Below, piece after piece: positions 23,611 through 37,304 of a DNA stretch of 64,000 nucleotides. A program made the translations under genes and the position numbers. A model generated the notes under the pieces. That model was given only the letters and a program-made list of their open reading frames with translations, ran no database searches and was not told the origin of the DNA. The stretch is from the NCBI RefSeq assembly GCF_012273895.1, contig NC_052103.1, positions 3,348,001 to 3,412,000 on the forward strand. The letters are read 5' to 3'. Source of the stretch: Zerene cesonia. Lineage: Eukaryota; Arthropoda; Insecta; Lepidoptera; Pieridae. Each line of letters starts with the position of its first letter. Position 1 is the first letter of the stretch.

Positions 23611-25144
23611 AGGCGTTTTTTTTTTTTGTAAAAATGATTATTTATCCTTTCTCTGAACACTATATATTTTAGTTTTTCAAAATCTGTACGTAGATACGCT
23701 GTTCAAGTGAATGTGTATGCTCTTTGAACGCACACTGAATATTGAATAACGAATAAACAATACGATTTGATCTATTGTTTTAGAGATTGACGCAATGAAA
23801 ACTTATAAAAACGCTGCTATTGATGCCGAATGGATGGAATAGGATTGAGTAATAAATATATAATATTGCTTCAGTGAACAATAAAACTGTCCTTTGTACT
23901 CTTACGGAATATATATAAATTAACTTTAAAATGAACAGCCATCTCATACTCCCCACTTTCTTTGTTCCTTAATACTTCAAAATCTTTTCTAAATCCCAAC
24001 TTATTATACATCCATCGCAGCGTTCTTTTCTTAATTAAATCATACGTCAATTAGGCTTATATCTGCAATTAATCGTCCTCACAATCGAGATCCAAGTTCC
24101 ATTGAATAAGGGACATCATCTATTACTGTGGATCGACTAAGAGCCGTCTCCGATAATGATCCGTTTAAAAGAGAGCATCAATCTTATCAGATCTTCCTGT
24201 CTCCAAATGGATTTTATTTTTAAATTGAATTAGTTATGTAGTGTACTGATTAATGTGATAGTTTTAACGTGGCAATGCCTTCGCATTTCATGAATTTAGG
24301 GTCAGTTTGATTGTGCCTAGTTATTGCAATAAGCGGCAGAAACATTTACCTACACTATACAAGTCCATTCAGCTTTTGTAATTAACGATCAGCTGTTGAG
24401 CCTTATAACATTAAGAGAAGATTATTCACGCTTCTTCATCAGATTAATTCGTTTTTTTACGTGGCGAAATCCTTCATTAATCGCATTATTTGCTTGCTCG
24501 AAATATTCACAGAATATTACATATTTGTTTCATTTAAGACAATTTTCAGTTTAATTATAAATATGAGACGTCTATCGTCTATCGTCCCTACGTACATATC
24601 AGTATCATGATTGACTTACTACTTACTTTCTTACTAGAGTATATGAGTCTTGGCCTCAGACAATAAGAGCCTCTATTTCATTGTATCTTGCGCCATCTCA
24701 ATATCATGATATAATTTTATTTCTACTATTAAAAAGCTTGCTTCTCGAAAGGTTTCATGATAGTACGCTTTAAATTCAATAGAGCAATCACTTCAAGGTA
24801 GAATGTAATAAATTATAATTAATATTATTGCTAACAAACATGTGTAATGGTACAACTGCAAGTATATCTCTATAGGCAACGATTTTATCTGTACGCTGGT
24901 GATGATTACTATTGCTTGCAAATTTTTATATATATGACTATTTAACTAGCTTTACGCTCTTATTATGGCTTGCGTGTAAAACTTGCTATGTAGAATGGTA
25001 GCAGTACATATTCTTACAAAATATATCGATTTAATTTCGAGATACTAAATTGAATATATATATTTTCCATAGATTTCTTAGATTAAAATATTTAAATACA
25101 CCCTACATTTTGAAGGTTCCTGTTTCAACACGTTATTATAAATT

Positions 25145-25360
25145 ACTAGCTGCGCCCCGCGGTTTCACCCGCGTAAGTCCGTATCCCGTAGGAATATTGG
25201 GATAAAAAGTTGCTTATATGTTATTCCAGTTGTCCAGCTTTCTATGTACCAAATTTCATTGCAATCGTTTCAGTAGTTTTTGCGTGAAAGAGCAACAAAC
25301 ACACACACATCCTTACAAACTTTCGCATTTATAATATTAGTAGGATAGTAGGATAGGATT
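25145..25360 (-). repeat. Repeat family A, near-complete
   Basis: ACTAGCTGCGCCCCGCGG at its left end and TTATAATATTAGTAGGATAG at its right, with a short GGATAG run. Confidence 0.8.
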
Positions 25361-26179
25361 AAAGTTTTCATGCAGCTTTTTTATTCTCGTGTATAAGTTT
25401 TATTACCGTTTCTAGCATCGTTTCAGTTAGAATTAGGTTACGCCTTAACTGGTGTAATATCAACAGCCATGATAGCAGTGTCATATTTCAATATTGCGTT
25501 TCGTACATTGAGGTCATAATATGTATGTATGAGTATCCTGCAATACCAAATTCAGAATAATTTGTTCATTTAAATCATGTAACTAATTATTCACCACCTT
25601 TCCTTGGTTATCGTATAAAAGATACAGGTTAAGCGTCTTATATAGAAGGTTGCGAAGAAAAGTTACTCATATGAAAACTACTAGCATATTTCTTTTTGTC
25701 AAGTTAAGCGACTCCAAAGAACTGGGACGATTGTTCAAACTGAAATCTTACATCTCATACTTTTTATTCTCTGAAGGATGCTCATAACTCACTTTAACAT
25801 AGTTTTACTGATGCAGAATACTACTTTTGCACCCGTTCGTTATTTTTCACCACATTGTTGGGAATGCAGCGTGCTGCCAAAAAAGTTTCGGGTTTAGTTC
25901 AAGAAAAACGGATGTGTTTACTTTTGTCAGTTCGTGGACTTTGATGATAGTACGAAATATAATTTCGTATGAGATTTATTGTTGGTTAGCATCGACTACT
26001 GTAAATTAGTGAAACTAGGAACTTTTTGGTTTGACTTTTTATGTGTGGATTAACTTTTTGTATGGCAAAATGTGTTTGGTACATTTTAGTTGGTTTTTTA
26101 TTTATATTAAGACAAAAATTATTTAGAGAGATTTTCTTCATATTAAAAACATACTTACTGGTCTAATAATTGACATAAA

Positions 26180-26398
26180 TCATCATCATCAGCCTATGTG
26201 GGTTGAGGCCATAATCCACCACGTTGGCCAAGTGCGGGTTGGCAGATGTCACATGTCGTCGAACTTTTAATTCTCAGACATATCCTTTCATGCGATGTTT
26301 TCCTTTACCGCAGGACTTCTCGAGCAGTGCTGATGTTATCCACACATGCAGATAAATTGTAAAATCAATTTATTTCCAGCACGCTCACCTGGTCTGGT
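26180..26398 (-). mobile_element. SINE family H, internally deleted and head-less
   Basis: Shares CATCATCATCAGCC, CATAATCCACCACG, TGGCAGATGTCACATGTCG and GTGATGTTATCCAC-like blocks with the full copy at 22291. It lacks the CCCACTGCTGGGACACAGG block and the tRNA-like head. Confidence 0.7.
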
Positions 26399-29300
26399 CA
26401 CATATTATATTATATGAATTATTAAACAGGTTTATACACCTGTATTTCATCTTCATGGATTAATATTTTAATAGATTATTGTAAGTTATTGTATAGTTGT
26501 TCAGAAAACAAAGATATAAATAGAAAAAAATAGACATGTCAAATAAATTTCACTCCACTTTCAAATCAAACTCGGAATAATCTCCCGCGAGATATTTACG
26601 GCAATATGTTTCTGCGGTAGTAGTATTACTGTAAATGAAGCATATTCACACAGTTGCAACACCCGACCGCACTGATAGATACAGCTCGTTATCGTAACAC
26701 ATGGTTTCGACAATGGCCGACCGCAACCAGATCTGACTAAGCCCTATACAGAAATTATAGACGTTGAAATCTGACATCGATACAGTCTTCGAATTGTGCA
26801 TCCGATGGACATAGAATTATCATGAATCGTTGTGATCTAATGTTGATGTGTATAGTTTATTTATGTATGACTAGGTAAGGTTAGGTTTATGTATGACTAA
26901 ATATTAGCGATTGATTGTAATATTATGGACATATGTGCCACGCTTAAATATTTAGCTTACGTGAGCCAAGATAGTAATTTAACATAGTTTAATGTGAATC
27001 AATCAACATATTTAAAGTGTGTGAATTTTAGTTGAATACGCATTTACGGAAAATGAAATAGTAAAACCGTTTTCAAATCTATTGCACGTTGACGAGAAAC
27101 TTTGACAAATGGAGACCGACGATGCGTTTTATGCGGGTAAATTATATTATATTGCTGTACTTTAATATGTTTATAAGTAGGTATATAAATGTAGTTACAC
27201 GCGTTGACGTTCTTTCTAAAATCCGTTCAGGTCAAACTATCACAGGTTTGCATGTTCGTCGCATCCTATGAATAGAGGGTTAGAAACATTTTCACAAAAC
27301 TCCAGCGATAAAAATAATAAAAATACGCGATGCTAGGGGCGCACGGTACTTTATGAAACGGGAAATCGGATGAATAACTTTATTCTTCTATACTATACTG
27401 CCTTTGAAGATAAAGTACTTTTACATTGAATCTTAAATCGTTATCAACGTTTCTAAAGGTACATTCGTCAGCAAGCAATCAAGTACATGGTACCAACTGT
27501 TACGATCAAATGCCAATTTTACACAATTCTCTAAATAATTGCATAAAATTAGCATTTTAAAAGAAATTTTCATTCCTGAAAGGCTCTGTTGACGGAGGCC
27601 AAGGTCTGCTCTGTTGAGCGAGCGAACTTTAGATTTTAATAAAAATAGCCGAGTTTCAATCTGGTATGATTATGGAAATTCTATTAAAAACCCCGCGTTC
27701 TTTTTCAATATTAAAATAATATATTTCGTATAAACTAACAGTAAGTTTTTAAATGCATTGAAGCATTTCAAATGTCGCTTAATATAAACAAAGGTATTTT
27801 AATAATTTAATAAAATTGCGAATGAAAGCTTTCCGTCCATTTAACTCAATGAGCCGCGGTAAAAGCGTAAAGAAAAAATAATAAATCTGTATAAAGGAAT
27901 GATTAATATCCAACTGGTACTGGCTCTTATCGGGAGGAATAAGAAATGCTAGTTCAGTGCATTCGTCGATATGGAGTTCAATTGAAAGCTCGCCACATTT
28001 ATTCTGGACTTTTTATCGAGTTTCTCCATTGTTTGGGAATGCGGAATAATTTGAAGGTATAAAACTAACACCGGAGTGGAATTGGGTATTGGTGAAGTGA
28101 TAGGAAACAAAGTTTTAAAAATAGGTTACCATTAATTAAATTGCAGTGCACGATTGACGAAATAGCAACAGTCAATATTTAAACCCACGAAAATTTGGAC
28201 AAATGACAATATATATCGAGTGATTCTTAAATGTTTAGAGATAAATAACATTAATCTCAGGATTAACAATTACACCAACAACAGCAAAAAAGCTATTCAA
28301 ATGGTTGTAATTAATCAAGTACGAATAAGATTAAAACTTTTTAGAATATTAAACTAAGAACCTCCTATTCGCAGTCGTTCAATCATGTCGTTTTGCAGCC
28401 TTGTTCTAAACGGCAGTGTATTTGAAAATTTTATTTATAACACGAAAGGGCGCGCGATTTATTCAAGTAACTGGGGGAAAATAAAGAAGCGATTTTGGCT
28501 GAAACAACGAAGTTTTTGGGTCGTTTTTTATCGGCTTATTTGTGTTAAACGCGTCACGCCGTGAAAATAATGTTATTTACAGCTCTTGTGTATTGCGAAG
28601 GAGCGTTTTGGTTGATTTCTTCGCGCAACATAGCGCTTCTTAATTCTTTTCACATATCGGGCTAATGGTGTTTTTTCTTTAGTCGAGTTGAGTTACCATA
28701 CTTTTGGTTACGATAAATTAAGTAAATTTATAACTGGTTCTATATTTAGTGCTATTAGAAGCAACCGATGGAGAAAACATTGGAAAATTTCAATAAAAAA
28801 TATCATATGAATAAAAATAATTACGTTTAAATGGAATGGTTCATTGATTTCTAAAATAAAGTTTTTATATTTTTACCTACTTGTACTGTTCTGTTAGTTA
28901 CTTGGAAGAGATCACTTGTGTGTGATAAGTCTTTATTGTGCCTATATCTGCTATGTTGGCAGCACAATAAAGTGTTTAAAATAAAACGAACATAATAAAA
29001 AATGGAAAACAATCTGAAACATTGCAAAATTCAAATTACTAATTAAAATATAAGCTAACTGGCACTTTAAATCGGTCCACTCAACACCAATTGAATACCG
29101 TCAAACGCCAAGCCACGCCAAGCCTCCTTCGCCCTTGCCAACGAGCAAATAAGTTTATTTACCACGTAATCGATTCCGCCAGCGACATTAGCATAATTAA
29201 CAATGCGAAGACAAACTTGTATAAGACAATCCATCAATTCTCTGTGGAATTTCTAAAACCAATTACTGTAAGAAAGAGGGGAGCGCTTTGTTACAGTTCG

Positions 29301-29523
29301 GAACGTAATAAGACGGTGTTAAGTGCTGACAAGTTACAAGTTTGTTTGTGAATTATTTTGGTTTGTTCGAGTACAAGAAATTACTCTAGTTTAAAATATG
29401 CTTCGCGATAAAGAATCTGTGAACTTGTGAATTGTAGAATAACTATTTATTTACGCTTTTCTTAGAATGATATTGCGAAAGTATCAATGTTTTTTTATAA
29501 TATTGGAAAAGATATACAATATA

Positions 29524-29705
29524 CTTTTGTCCCCTATTTCAATCCATTCTATCCTATTTTTCATGATAAAAAGTATCCTATATCCTTTCCCAATTATAGT
29601 TCTATCTTCATACCAAATTTCATCAAAATTTAGTGGTTTAGGCGTGAAAGCGTAACAGACAGACAGAGTTACTATCGCATTTATAATATTAGCAGGGATA
29701 GTAGG
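29524..29705 (-). repeat. Repeat family B fragment
   Basis: On the + strand: CATACCAAATTTCATCAAAA, TTAGGCGTGAAAGCGTAAC, AGACAGACAGAGTTAC, then TTATAATATTAGCAGGGA. The GCCGCGGG end is missing. Confidence 0.65.
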
Positions 29706-32700
29706 GATTACCTATACGACCGTACAAAGTTACAATCCTTAATATATGCACAAACAGCGAGTTTATCCAAATATAAATATTCAGGCTTTCATAATATTTC
29801 GAATAAAATATATGCTAACAGTAATCATCCAGATTTGGATCAAGATTTCATCCTACCCACGCTCAAAATGTAAATATATCTTGAAGAATTTGCTCGTGAA
29901 CTACAAACACTATTTCACCTACGCAATGTATACACTTTTTAATCTGAATTCCTCTATTTCCATCGGATACCGCACGAAATATATTGAATACCGATGGTAT
30001 CAGACATACATTTTAGATCATGAAGATTGCCTGTCTATAAATACCATTCCGTGCAGACTACACATTTAATAAGGAGCCAATACCAATATCGATGTTGTAC
30101 TCAAAGCAACCTTTGTATGATGTTTATTATATTGGAAACAAGTTGGCTATATTTTAAGTACAATTGTTTCTTGTGTTCGCTGCGTTCAGTGCGGATTCTA
30201 TTCATTTATAACTAGAAATGGTGTTTCAAAGGAAGAACTTAAAGAGAACGTTTCAGTGATTCGGTTATTTTAATATAGTCAAGATTTTTAAATAAACGTC
30301 CGTGAAACATCTTCATGTTCAATTTACTTATTTTATTTACTTTATGTCATTAAATAAATAAATAAAATGTGTATATAAATAAATAAAATTGCTATTTTTA
30401 AACGCAAAATTTATTGTTTCGTTACTCGATTATATAATACAGATATGGGATCGATAATTACTGTTGTAGTTATTATTATGAAACTAGGTTGTATTTTTTA
30501 TAACTATCCATAATTGATTCTTTTTTTCTAGTGAAAATTAAAATAGCATTTATATGATACTAAAACAAATATTTTTCAAGTAACTCAAATATTATTTAGT
30601 GCTTCAATTCAAAGAGGATTTTTTTTAGTTTGCACATGTGGTTTTCATTAAACAATACTGAATCTATCAACTTAAGGTTCATATAATAACTCATGTTCTC
30701 AACATCCCCTACTAAGAACTGAAAAAGAGTAATGGCTGAGTAAATGGAGTTAGTTCTTCGTAATGGTATTTATGGATTTTCGCCTTTTCCCCGATAGTAA
30801 TAAAACACAAATTTCCCCGCTGAGACCGTGTAGAACATGGAAAAATTGCCTTAAATAAACCTAGAAACTGAGACAGTGTTGTTGAATGAGTATTTCGCTT
30901 GCAGAATTTACGTGCAATTTTGAATAGTCAAAGCTTGTTAAATTTATGGGTGCTGTTACATTTTTAGTCACCCCTGTTCTCTTCGACTGGCAATGTATTG
31001 GTTATGGCTTTCCTTTTAAATTTGAAAATTGTTTTCGCTTGGGTTACAATTTTCGGAAGTGTTCGCATTTCTCGCTTATGATTTATGGCTACTGGACTTG
31101 TTTTTGGTGTAATTAGTATTAGCTGATATAACAAATATCTGGTATTGTTTTGTTAGTTCAGGATGTGAGTAATTTACACAGGATGTGAGTACATCTTGTC
31201 TTATTAAATGTTGAAGCAAATTTTACGTATTTTCGTATCCCGTTCTTGAACGCTTATTTACTGAAAGATCTACTTTTTACTTTATACACCATATTCATTA
31301 TATTTTAGTACATATTACAAATATTATATGTATATATTTGAATTTTGTATATAACGCAAGTGTTAAGCCACAACATAACAGACAGACAGCTTGCTTGGCG
31401 TCTAGGGCCTTGTGAGTAGCATTGTAAAACAAACGATAGTGTTAATAATAGATAAATAAATGATATAGAATGTTCGTGTACAGTCGCACTGCGTTCTTGA
31501 AGTCTAGCTTACTAGCAGCAAGATTGCATCTAAGTTCTAGACACTAGTTTCCTTCCAATTCTTCTCGGTAGAAGCGTCCAATCGAATCGGTGGAAATTAA
31601 AAAAAAACTGTATGAAAATACTTGCAAAAGTTTATATGAATAGACAATTTTTAAGTTTGAGTTTGAGCATGTCGCCTCTCATTAACACATTATCTTTCAC
31701 TCAAATGAATACTCAGTTATTACAATTAATTCCTTTTCCATAAATTTACTTTATCTGTCTATGACAATTGTGTTAAAAATTCATGACATACTCGAAGATT
31801 TGATTTCTGAAAGTCGGGCTATGCGCTGTTGGCCAGCCAATAGTTTTAGCCATCACCATTGTTGTTTTCTCGGAACAATTTATAGGTTGTACGTATTTCG
31901 AGCAATCTATACACCACTTTTCTAGTAATCCACCTTATACTATACGTGTCCATTATGGTTTATTTTTAACATTTGGCGTATTGCTAAACTTATGCCATGT
32001 CTTTTTGATTTTATCATCAATGGTGTATGTATGAAAGATATATTATGTTGAAATCTTTTTCACATTAATTGTGGTCGTACCGGCTCTTACCGGATACATT
32101 ATATTTTTGTATTTTCAATAGCTCGTATCCTAATCCTAGCGGAAACAGATCCAAAAAACCAAAAATTATTAAGATCCGCCCAGCCATTCTTTAGTTGCAA
32201 ATTGTATAAATAAAAATGCTATGTTGTGTGATTCTTAAAGCTTTTTTAAGATAACCGTTTGAATGATAACAAAAAAAAATCAAATGTTTAATCAATTTAC
32301 TATTAAACTGAACGAATATTTCATCTAGCTTAGTAGTTATTCACTTACCTTTAATTATGGTAATTCTCAAGCCTTTTGTGTTGTTTGTGTCTACCATTGA
32401 AGCAGTTATATTACCTTCAATCGTAGTTACAATGTCTACCAACAATTCGACTAACAGCATACATTTAACAGGGCCTAAAATAGACAGATTTAGCTGCGTT
32501 TTACCCCGCAGGCTCATAGCTAGATAGCGATTTGGCACATCGAGTCTAATAGTCCGAGATAAATCCTCTTGGAATGGTTGAAACTGCTAATGTGTACGAT
32601 ATATGAGATCGATTGCTTATACTGTGCCAAGCGGTTGTGATACGTGTGAGATAAGTTTGTAATCAATGGGTATGCATCGTTCCGTTGATGGATTTTTTGC

Positions 32701-33309
32701 GTTCAAGTGGGTTGTTTGAATTGTTGAGAAAAAATTGTTTTTGACATTAGTTTACGCCTATGATATTGGATAACCTTGATGATCTCGAAAATTAAAGTGC
32801 TAATAAGCTTTTTGCAAATAGAAATACCGTAAAAGTCGCTCAAACAGAGATTATGAATTAGGTAAAAACTCTTAACGTTATATGGTAAATAGTGTTTTAA
32901 TTATCAGTCAATAAACAAAATATCTACTATCAAATTCAATTTTATAACCTTTTAGCTTTAAAATGACTTAGTCCCGTTTCCCTAAAACGACATGGTTAAT
33001 GGTTTTCCAATATCTGAATTTATTTTTAACCAAATTTTAGTAGTAACGACGGTATTAAAAAATGTGACCAAAAGATATATACGCAAAAGCCATTAAGATA
33101 TAACTTTATATGCACGAGAAAGTGCAATAGCGACAAGAAATAATTCATTGTAATGGCCTGTTAACGTCATTTGATTTATCTTATGTGAGCTTGACTTAAT
33201 ATAAGCGTAGATATATTAGAAATTTAAATGAATGTGCGAGTATTGTGAATAAAAATAAGGCGTTCTAATAGAGGGCTAATGATGCTAAATCTTATACCTT
33301 TAAACGAGC

Positions 33310-33450
33310 AATTCTTGTATATATATATATATATATAATTGGAATCTCGGAATCGGCTCCAACGATTTTCATGAAATTTAGTATATAGGGGGTTTCGGGG
33401 GCGATAAATCGATCTAGCTAGGATTTTTTTTTAGAAAATATCATGTTCGT
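33310..33450 (+). repeat. TA microsatellite plus RTE-like fragment
   Basis: A TA run (33318-33338) leads into ATTGGAATCTCGGAATCGGC, ATTTTCATGAAATTTAGTAT and CGATAAATCGATCTAGCTAG, a common layout for lepidopteran repeats. Confidence 0.55.
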
Positions 33451-33496
33451 GTTTTATTCGTGTTTTTTTTTCCTGACGTCTATTGGTGAATAATAA

Positions 33497-33611
33497 TACT
33501 ATTTTGCTTCGTAGATAGCTGGACAACTAAAATAACACATAGGCACTTTTTATACCGATATTCCTACGGGATACGGACTTACGCGGTTTTAACCGCGGGT
33601 CACAGCTAGTG
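33497..33611 (+). repeat. Repeat family A, half copy
   Basis: Starts inside the family at CGTAGATAGCTGGACAAC and ends GGGTCACAGCTAGT. Confidence 0.7.
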
Positions 33612-34750
33612 TAAATTTACAAGCGTCAAGGAAATCTGTATCAAGAAAAAGAGGATCTTATATTGTTTCTACTTAGCGGTGAGGAAGCATCATATTTTGA
33701 TTTTAAAATAGTAAAAAAAAACAGTGCCATGTAATTACTAAAGCGCGTTATATTGATAATTTGCATGTTACACGATGTCACGGTCCGATGTAAATGGTAT
33801 TTTCGTGGGTATGAAGACTGTTGAAAAATATGAATACGTCCCATAATGCTTAGGGCTCTTTTCCTACTTGAAAAAGCCGTCAAAAACAAAAAGGATATTA
33901 TGTGGAGAATACGATAAAAATAAATGTATTTTCTTCCTTTCTTATACACCTACTTAGTCTTAGTTGAGAGAGAGGAATATGAGAGAATATGATCAACAAG
34001 TTAATTATTTACCAGCTAAATAAATATATCAATCAACAATCTTTTTTAAAACAGCATTAGTCCTATTTTACGTTATTTATTTATATCAAATAAATAAGAC
34101 TTAGTTTTTGCCATAAAAGTCGCATAATAATCTTAAGAAATACGAGAAATGAGGGAGTTATAACCAGTCAGATATAAATTCAAATCGCGGTGTAGCATAA
34201 TCGAATATCCCCTCATATCCGGCCATATGAATGAAGTCATGGCATAGGAAACGACCAAACCCAGCATAGCCTTTGCCCAGGCCACTCGTAAAACGAAGCA
34301 TTACCGACAATTTCGTCGTTTAAACAGTTTATCTTCTATAAAATCCCAGTTGTTATGACAATAATAAATTCGTTCCTTCTCCCTCTTTTTGTGACGACAC
34401 ATAAAAATGTAATGTTGTGAATAATAACCATTCAGATTCAATGTAGTAAAAGGATCATTTTCTTGATGAATGCCCCTTTGCTTACGTGTTATGATCATTT
34501 TCATAGTGCATTAAGATTTCAATCATTTACAACAAACAAAATATAAATTTGATTAAGATGGTAATTAGACAAAACTAGCTTTTCCTTTCTTTCATTATTT
34601 TTTCTTTTTTTTTTTTTCTTTTATTTCGTCCAACAACATAGCATCCACGGCTGTATATATTTTATAATGTATATAATACATAGCTACATAGCTACATGTT
34701 ACCGTTAAACCCGTTTTTCGTTAGTGCGTCTTCTCTAGATGGAACTATTG

Positions 34751-34895
34751 TTTATGTCATAGCGGGCAACCGAGCTAGTGGTTCGCCTGATAGTAAGTAA
34801 CCTCCATGGACCTTGAACAACGAACCTCAATGCTCTGCCCGCTTTTAAGGGATTAGGGATAAGGAAAAATAAGGAAGTGGAAGAAAGTGAATGTT
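34751..34895 (-). mobile_element. Retroposon family G, 5'-truncated
   Basis: On the + strand: TTTATGTCATAGCGGGCAAC, TGGTTCGCCTGATAG and CTGCCCGCTTTTAAGGG, the reverse complement of the family 3' half. Confidence 0.6.
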
Positions 34896-34919
34896 ATTGC
34901 TATATCAATTTAAAGTATT

Positions 34920-35128
34920 ACTAGCTACGCCCCGCGGTTTCACCCGTGTAAGTCCGTATTCCGTAAGAATATCGGGATAAAAGTTGCCTATTTGTTATTC
35001 CAGATGTCCAGCTGTCTACGTACCAAATTTCATTGCAATCGGTTCAGTAGTTTTTGCGTGAAAGAGCAACAAACACACACACATCCTTACAAACTTTCGC
35101 ATTTATAATATTAGTAGGATAGTAGGAT
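34920..35128 (-). repeat. Repeat family A, near-complete
   Basis: ACTAGCTACGCCCCGCGG to TTAGTAGGATAGTAGGAT with all internal blocks present. Confidence 0.8.
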
Positions 35129-36084
35129 TTTATTCTAGTTTTAATTAAAACATTTAGTTACAACCAATTCTAACGACGAAAAACACAATGTAATTAAGCT
35201 GTTAAAAAAAGCTGTAACACATAATTCATAGCAAAATTCAACCACGTCCACTCAGATAAAAATATCTAAGACTTACGTACATGTATTTGGGGTACCCATC
35301 GCAATGCAAAACAGCTGCGTTTTTGGAAACGTCTAGTCGTCTATACAATCCGACTGCGACATATGTAGCTTGTACCTTATATGTAGCATGTAGCATTCAC
35401 GTTTGGCACGAATGCTTACGTTAATGGCTTTTTGTCTGAAAATGTTAGCACGTTAATAATACATTCTGTTTAGAATGAAACTACAGTCGTGACTTCTAGA
35501 TGCCTTATTACTCCACTTAGATAAACATTCAACATTGATGCAACGTTTCGTTGAAATAATTTGCTGCGTTCGCACAATAATAATACTAGAGAAAGATTTC
35601 CTTTATTTGTTTCGTTGTATACCGGTTTGTAGATTCAACCTATTATTCCCTAGTACTCATTACAAAATGTACATATGAATAAGGTATTCATTGTGAGTGG
35701 TGTAATTAATTATCGATATTGCTGTATCTCATGAGTCAAGTGCATCTTATTTTTCATACGATTTATTATTTGCTAGTTTTATTATCTTGATTATAAGATT
35801 ATTATATGAATGTTTTCATACAATAGATTATACGCAACAACCTTTTATAACATACAAATTATGTCGGGAAAAGTATAATAATAGTTGTAATAGCTAAAGC
35901 GGATTAAAAATAAATTTGATTTAAAAGAGGTTTTTTACTCTTTATTCATTTTTCTTTTAAGTTATTATTGGATTTGTTTCTTAGTCTTTTCAGGGCAATA
36001 AGCGCGTCATTGTTGCAGGGTTGTTTGTTGACCAATTTATAACAGTCACGCAGTCAACATATTGTAGGAATTAATTAAGAAGAA

Positions 36085-36850
36085 TCAGTCCACCATGTTG
36101 AATTTATAAAGACGTCACGCAGTGAAACATGCGTTATTTCAACATTGTCATCAAAGACTGAACGTGTATACAACATTTAAGCTCAATAGGTTAAATAAAT
36201 CTGCAAAATAATTGATTTTTAAGCTTTTGAAGTCGGCCATGTTGGATTAAGAGTGATGTCACATTATTTTTCGAGCAATTTTAGCAAGCCCTTTTATTGT
36301 ATGCCTATGAAGGAGCGAATGAAAAATAATTGGTCCACCATGTTGGGTATAGCGCTATGTTCGATTTATGATGATGTCACACATAATAATATAACCATGA
36401 ACTGTCATCCATACTGATTTTGTATACAACATGTAATTCCAATCGGTTAAGATCTCAATCGGTTAGAGATCAGCTTCATAATTGATTGAATTAATTGATA
36501 ATAAAATACTATCTATATATTTTCTATCTTAGTACATTTTTAAAATTAAAATATGACACAAAGCTTTTGACTCCCCCTTGTCACACAATGACATAACCCC
36601 CTACATTTGTGACGTAATTTATAGTTTGCTTCAAGTCCGAAAGGTATAACCCCAGAAGGTTGAACTTTACAAAATGGAATGGTCTAGTCACTCCAGCGCT
36701 TCTCTCAACGGTGCAATAGCGTTCAAACATTGTTCAACTGTTTCTTCACTCTATAGTCCGATGGGAGAAACTGGATATAACCGGATCACAGCGACCGACA
36801 CTTCTTGCACTTGGGACTATAGCAATCGTCGATATTCTGGCAATATAACT
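36085..36850. repeat. Complex repeat with two diverged ~245-bp units
   Basis: CCACCATGTTG recurs at 36090 and 36335; each is followed by a GATGTCAC/GACGTCAC motif and GTATACAACAT, then a CAATCGGTTA/CAATAGGTTA block. After the second unit come TAACCCCAGAAGG and CACTTCTTGCACTTGGGACT. This looks like one old transposon-derived segment. No reading frame survives. Confidence 0.5.
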
Positions 36851-37131
36851 TAAAATAAATTAAAATTACTATGGATATTGATCGCTTATTTTAGTACCAC
36901 AGGTTTAAGAGAAGCTCGTACATATTAACATAATGATCTTTTATTGAATAAAATTCGGTGTAAGATAGAAAAAAAAACATAGATATCTTACAGGAACTAC
37001 GTAGTTAACGCTTACCTAAGCTATAAGTGTTTTTTTATGTCAGAGAGGACAAGCGGTTTATTTTCAAGAAGAAAAGAAAATGTTGTTTGTAATACATATT
37101 ATTTGTAGAAAACTTTTATAAATTATTTGTT

Positions 37132-37304
37132 ACTAGCGGTCCGCCCCGGCTTCGCCCGTGGTACATATATAGCCTATAGGCTTCCTCAATAAATGGCCTA
37201 TCTAAAACTGAAAGAATTTTTCAAAACCGGTCCAGTACTTCCTGAGAATTGCGCGTTCAAATAAACAAACAGACTTTTCAGCTTTATAATATTAAGTATA
37301 GATT
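37132..37304 (-). repeat. Repeat family C
   Basis: On the + strand: ACTAGCGGTCCGCCCCGGCT, TACATATATAGCCTATAGGC, AGAATTTTTCAAAACCGGTC, TTTCAGCTTTATAATATTAA. Three copies occur in the window. Confidence 0.7.

Larger units (their letters stand above)
22626..33309. other. Intergenic or intronic, long mostly unique stretch
   Basis: Repeats at 22950, 23440, 25145, 26180 and 29524. About 27.6-29.3 kb is comparatively free of repeats and slightly GC-richer (CGCGCGATTTATTC, AACGCGTCACGCCG near 28.45-28.6 kb), so it may hold conserved regulatory DNA. No exon could be supported. Confidence 0.55.

Noticed and set aside
33318..33338. Biologically special TA tract
   Set aside because: Ordinary microsatellite at the start of an RTE-like repeat.
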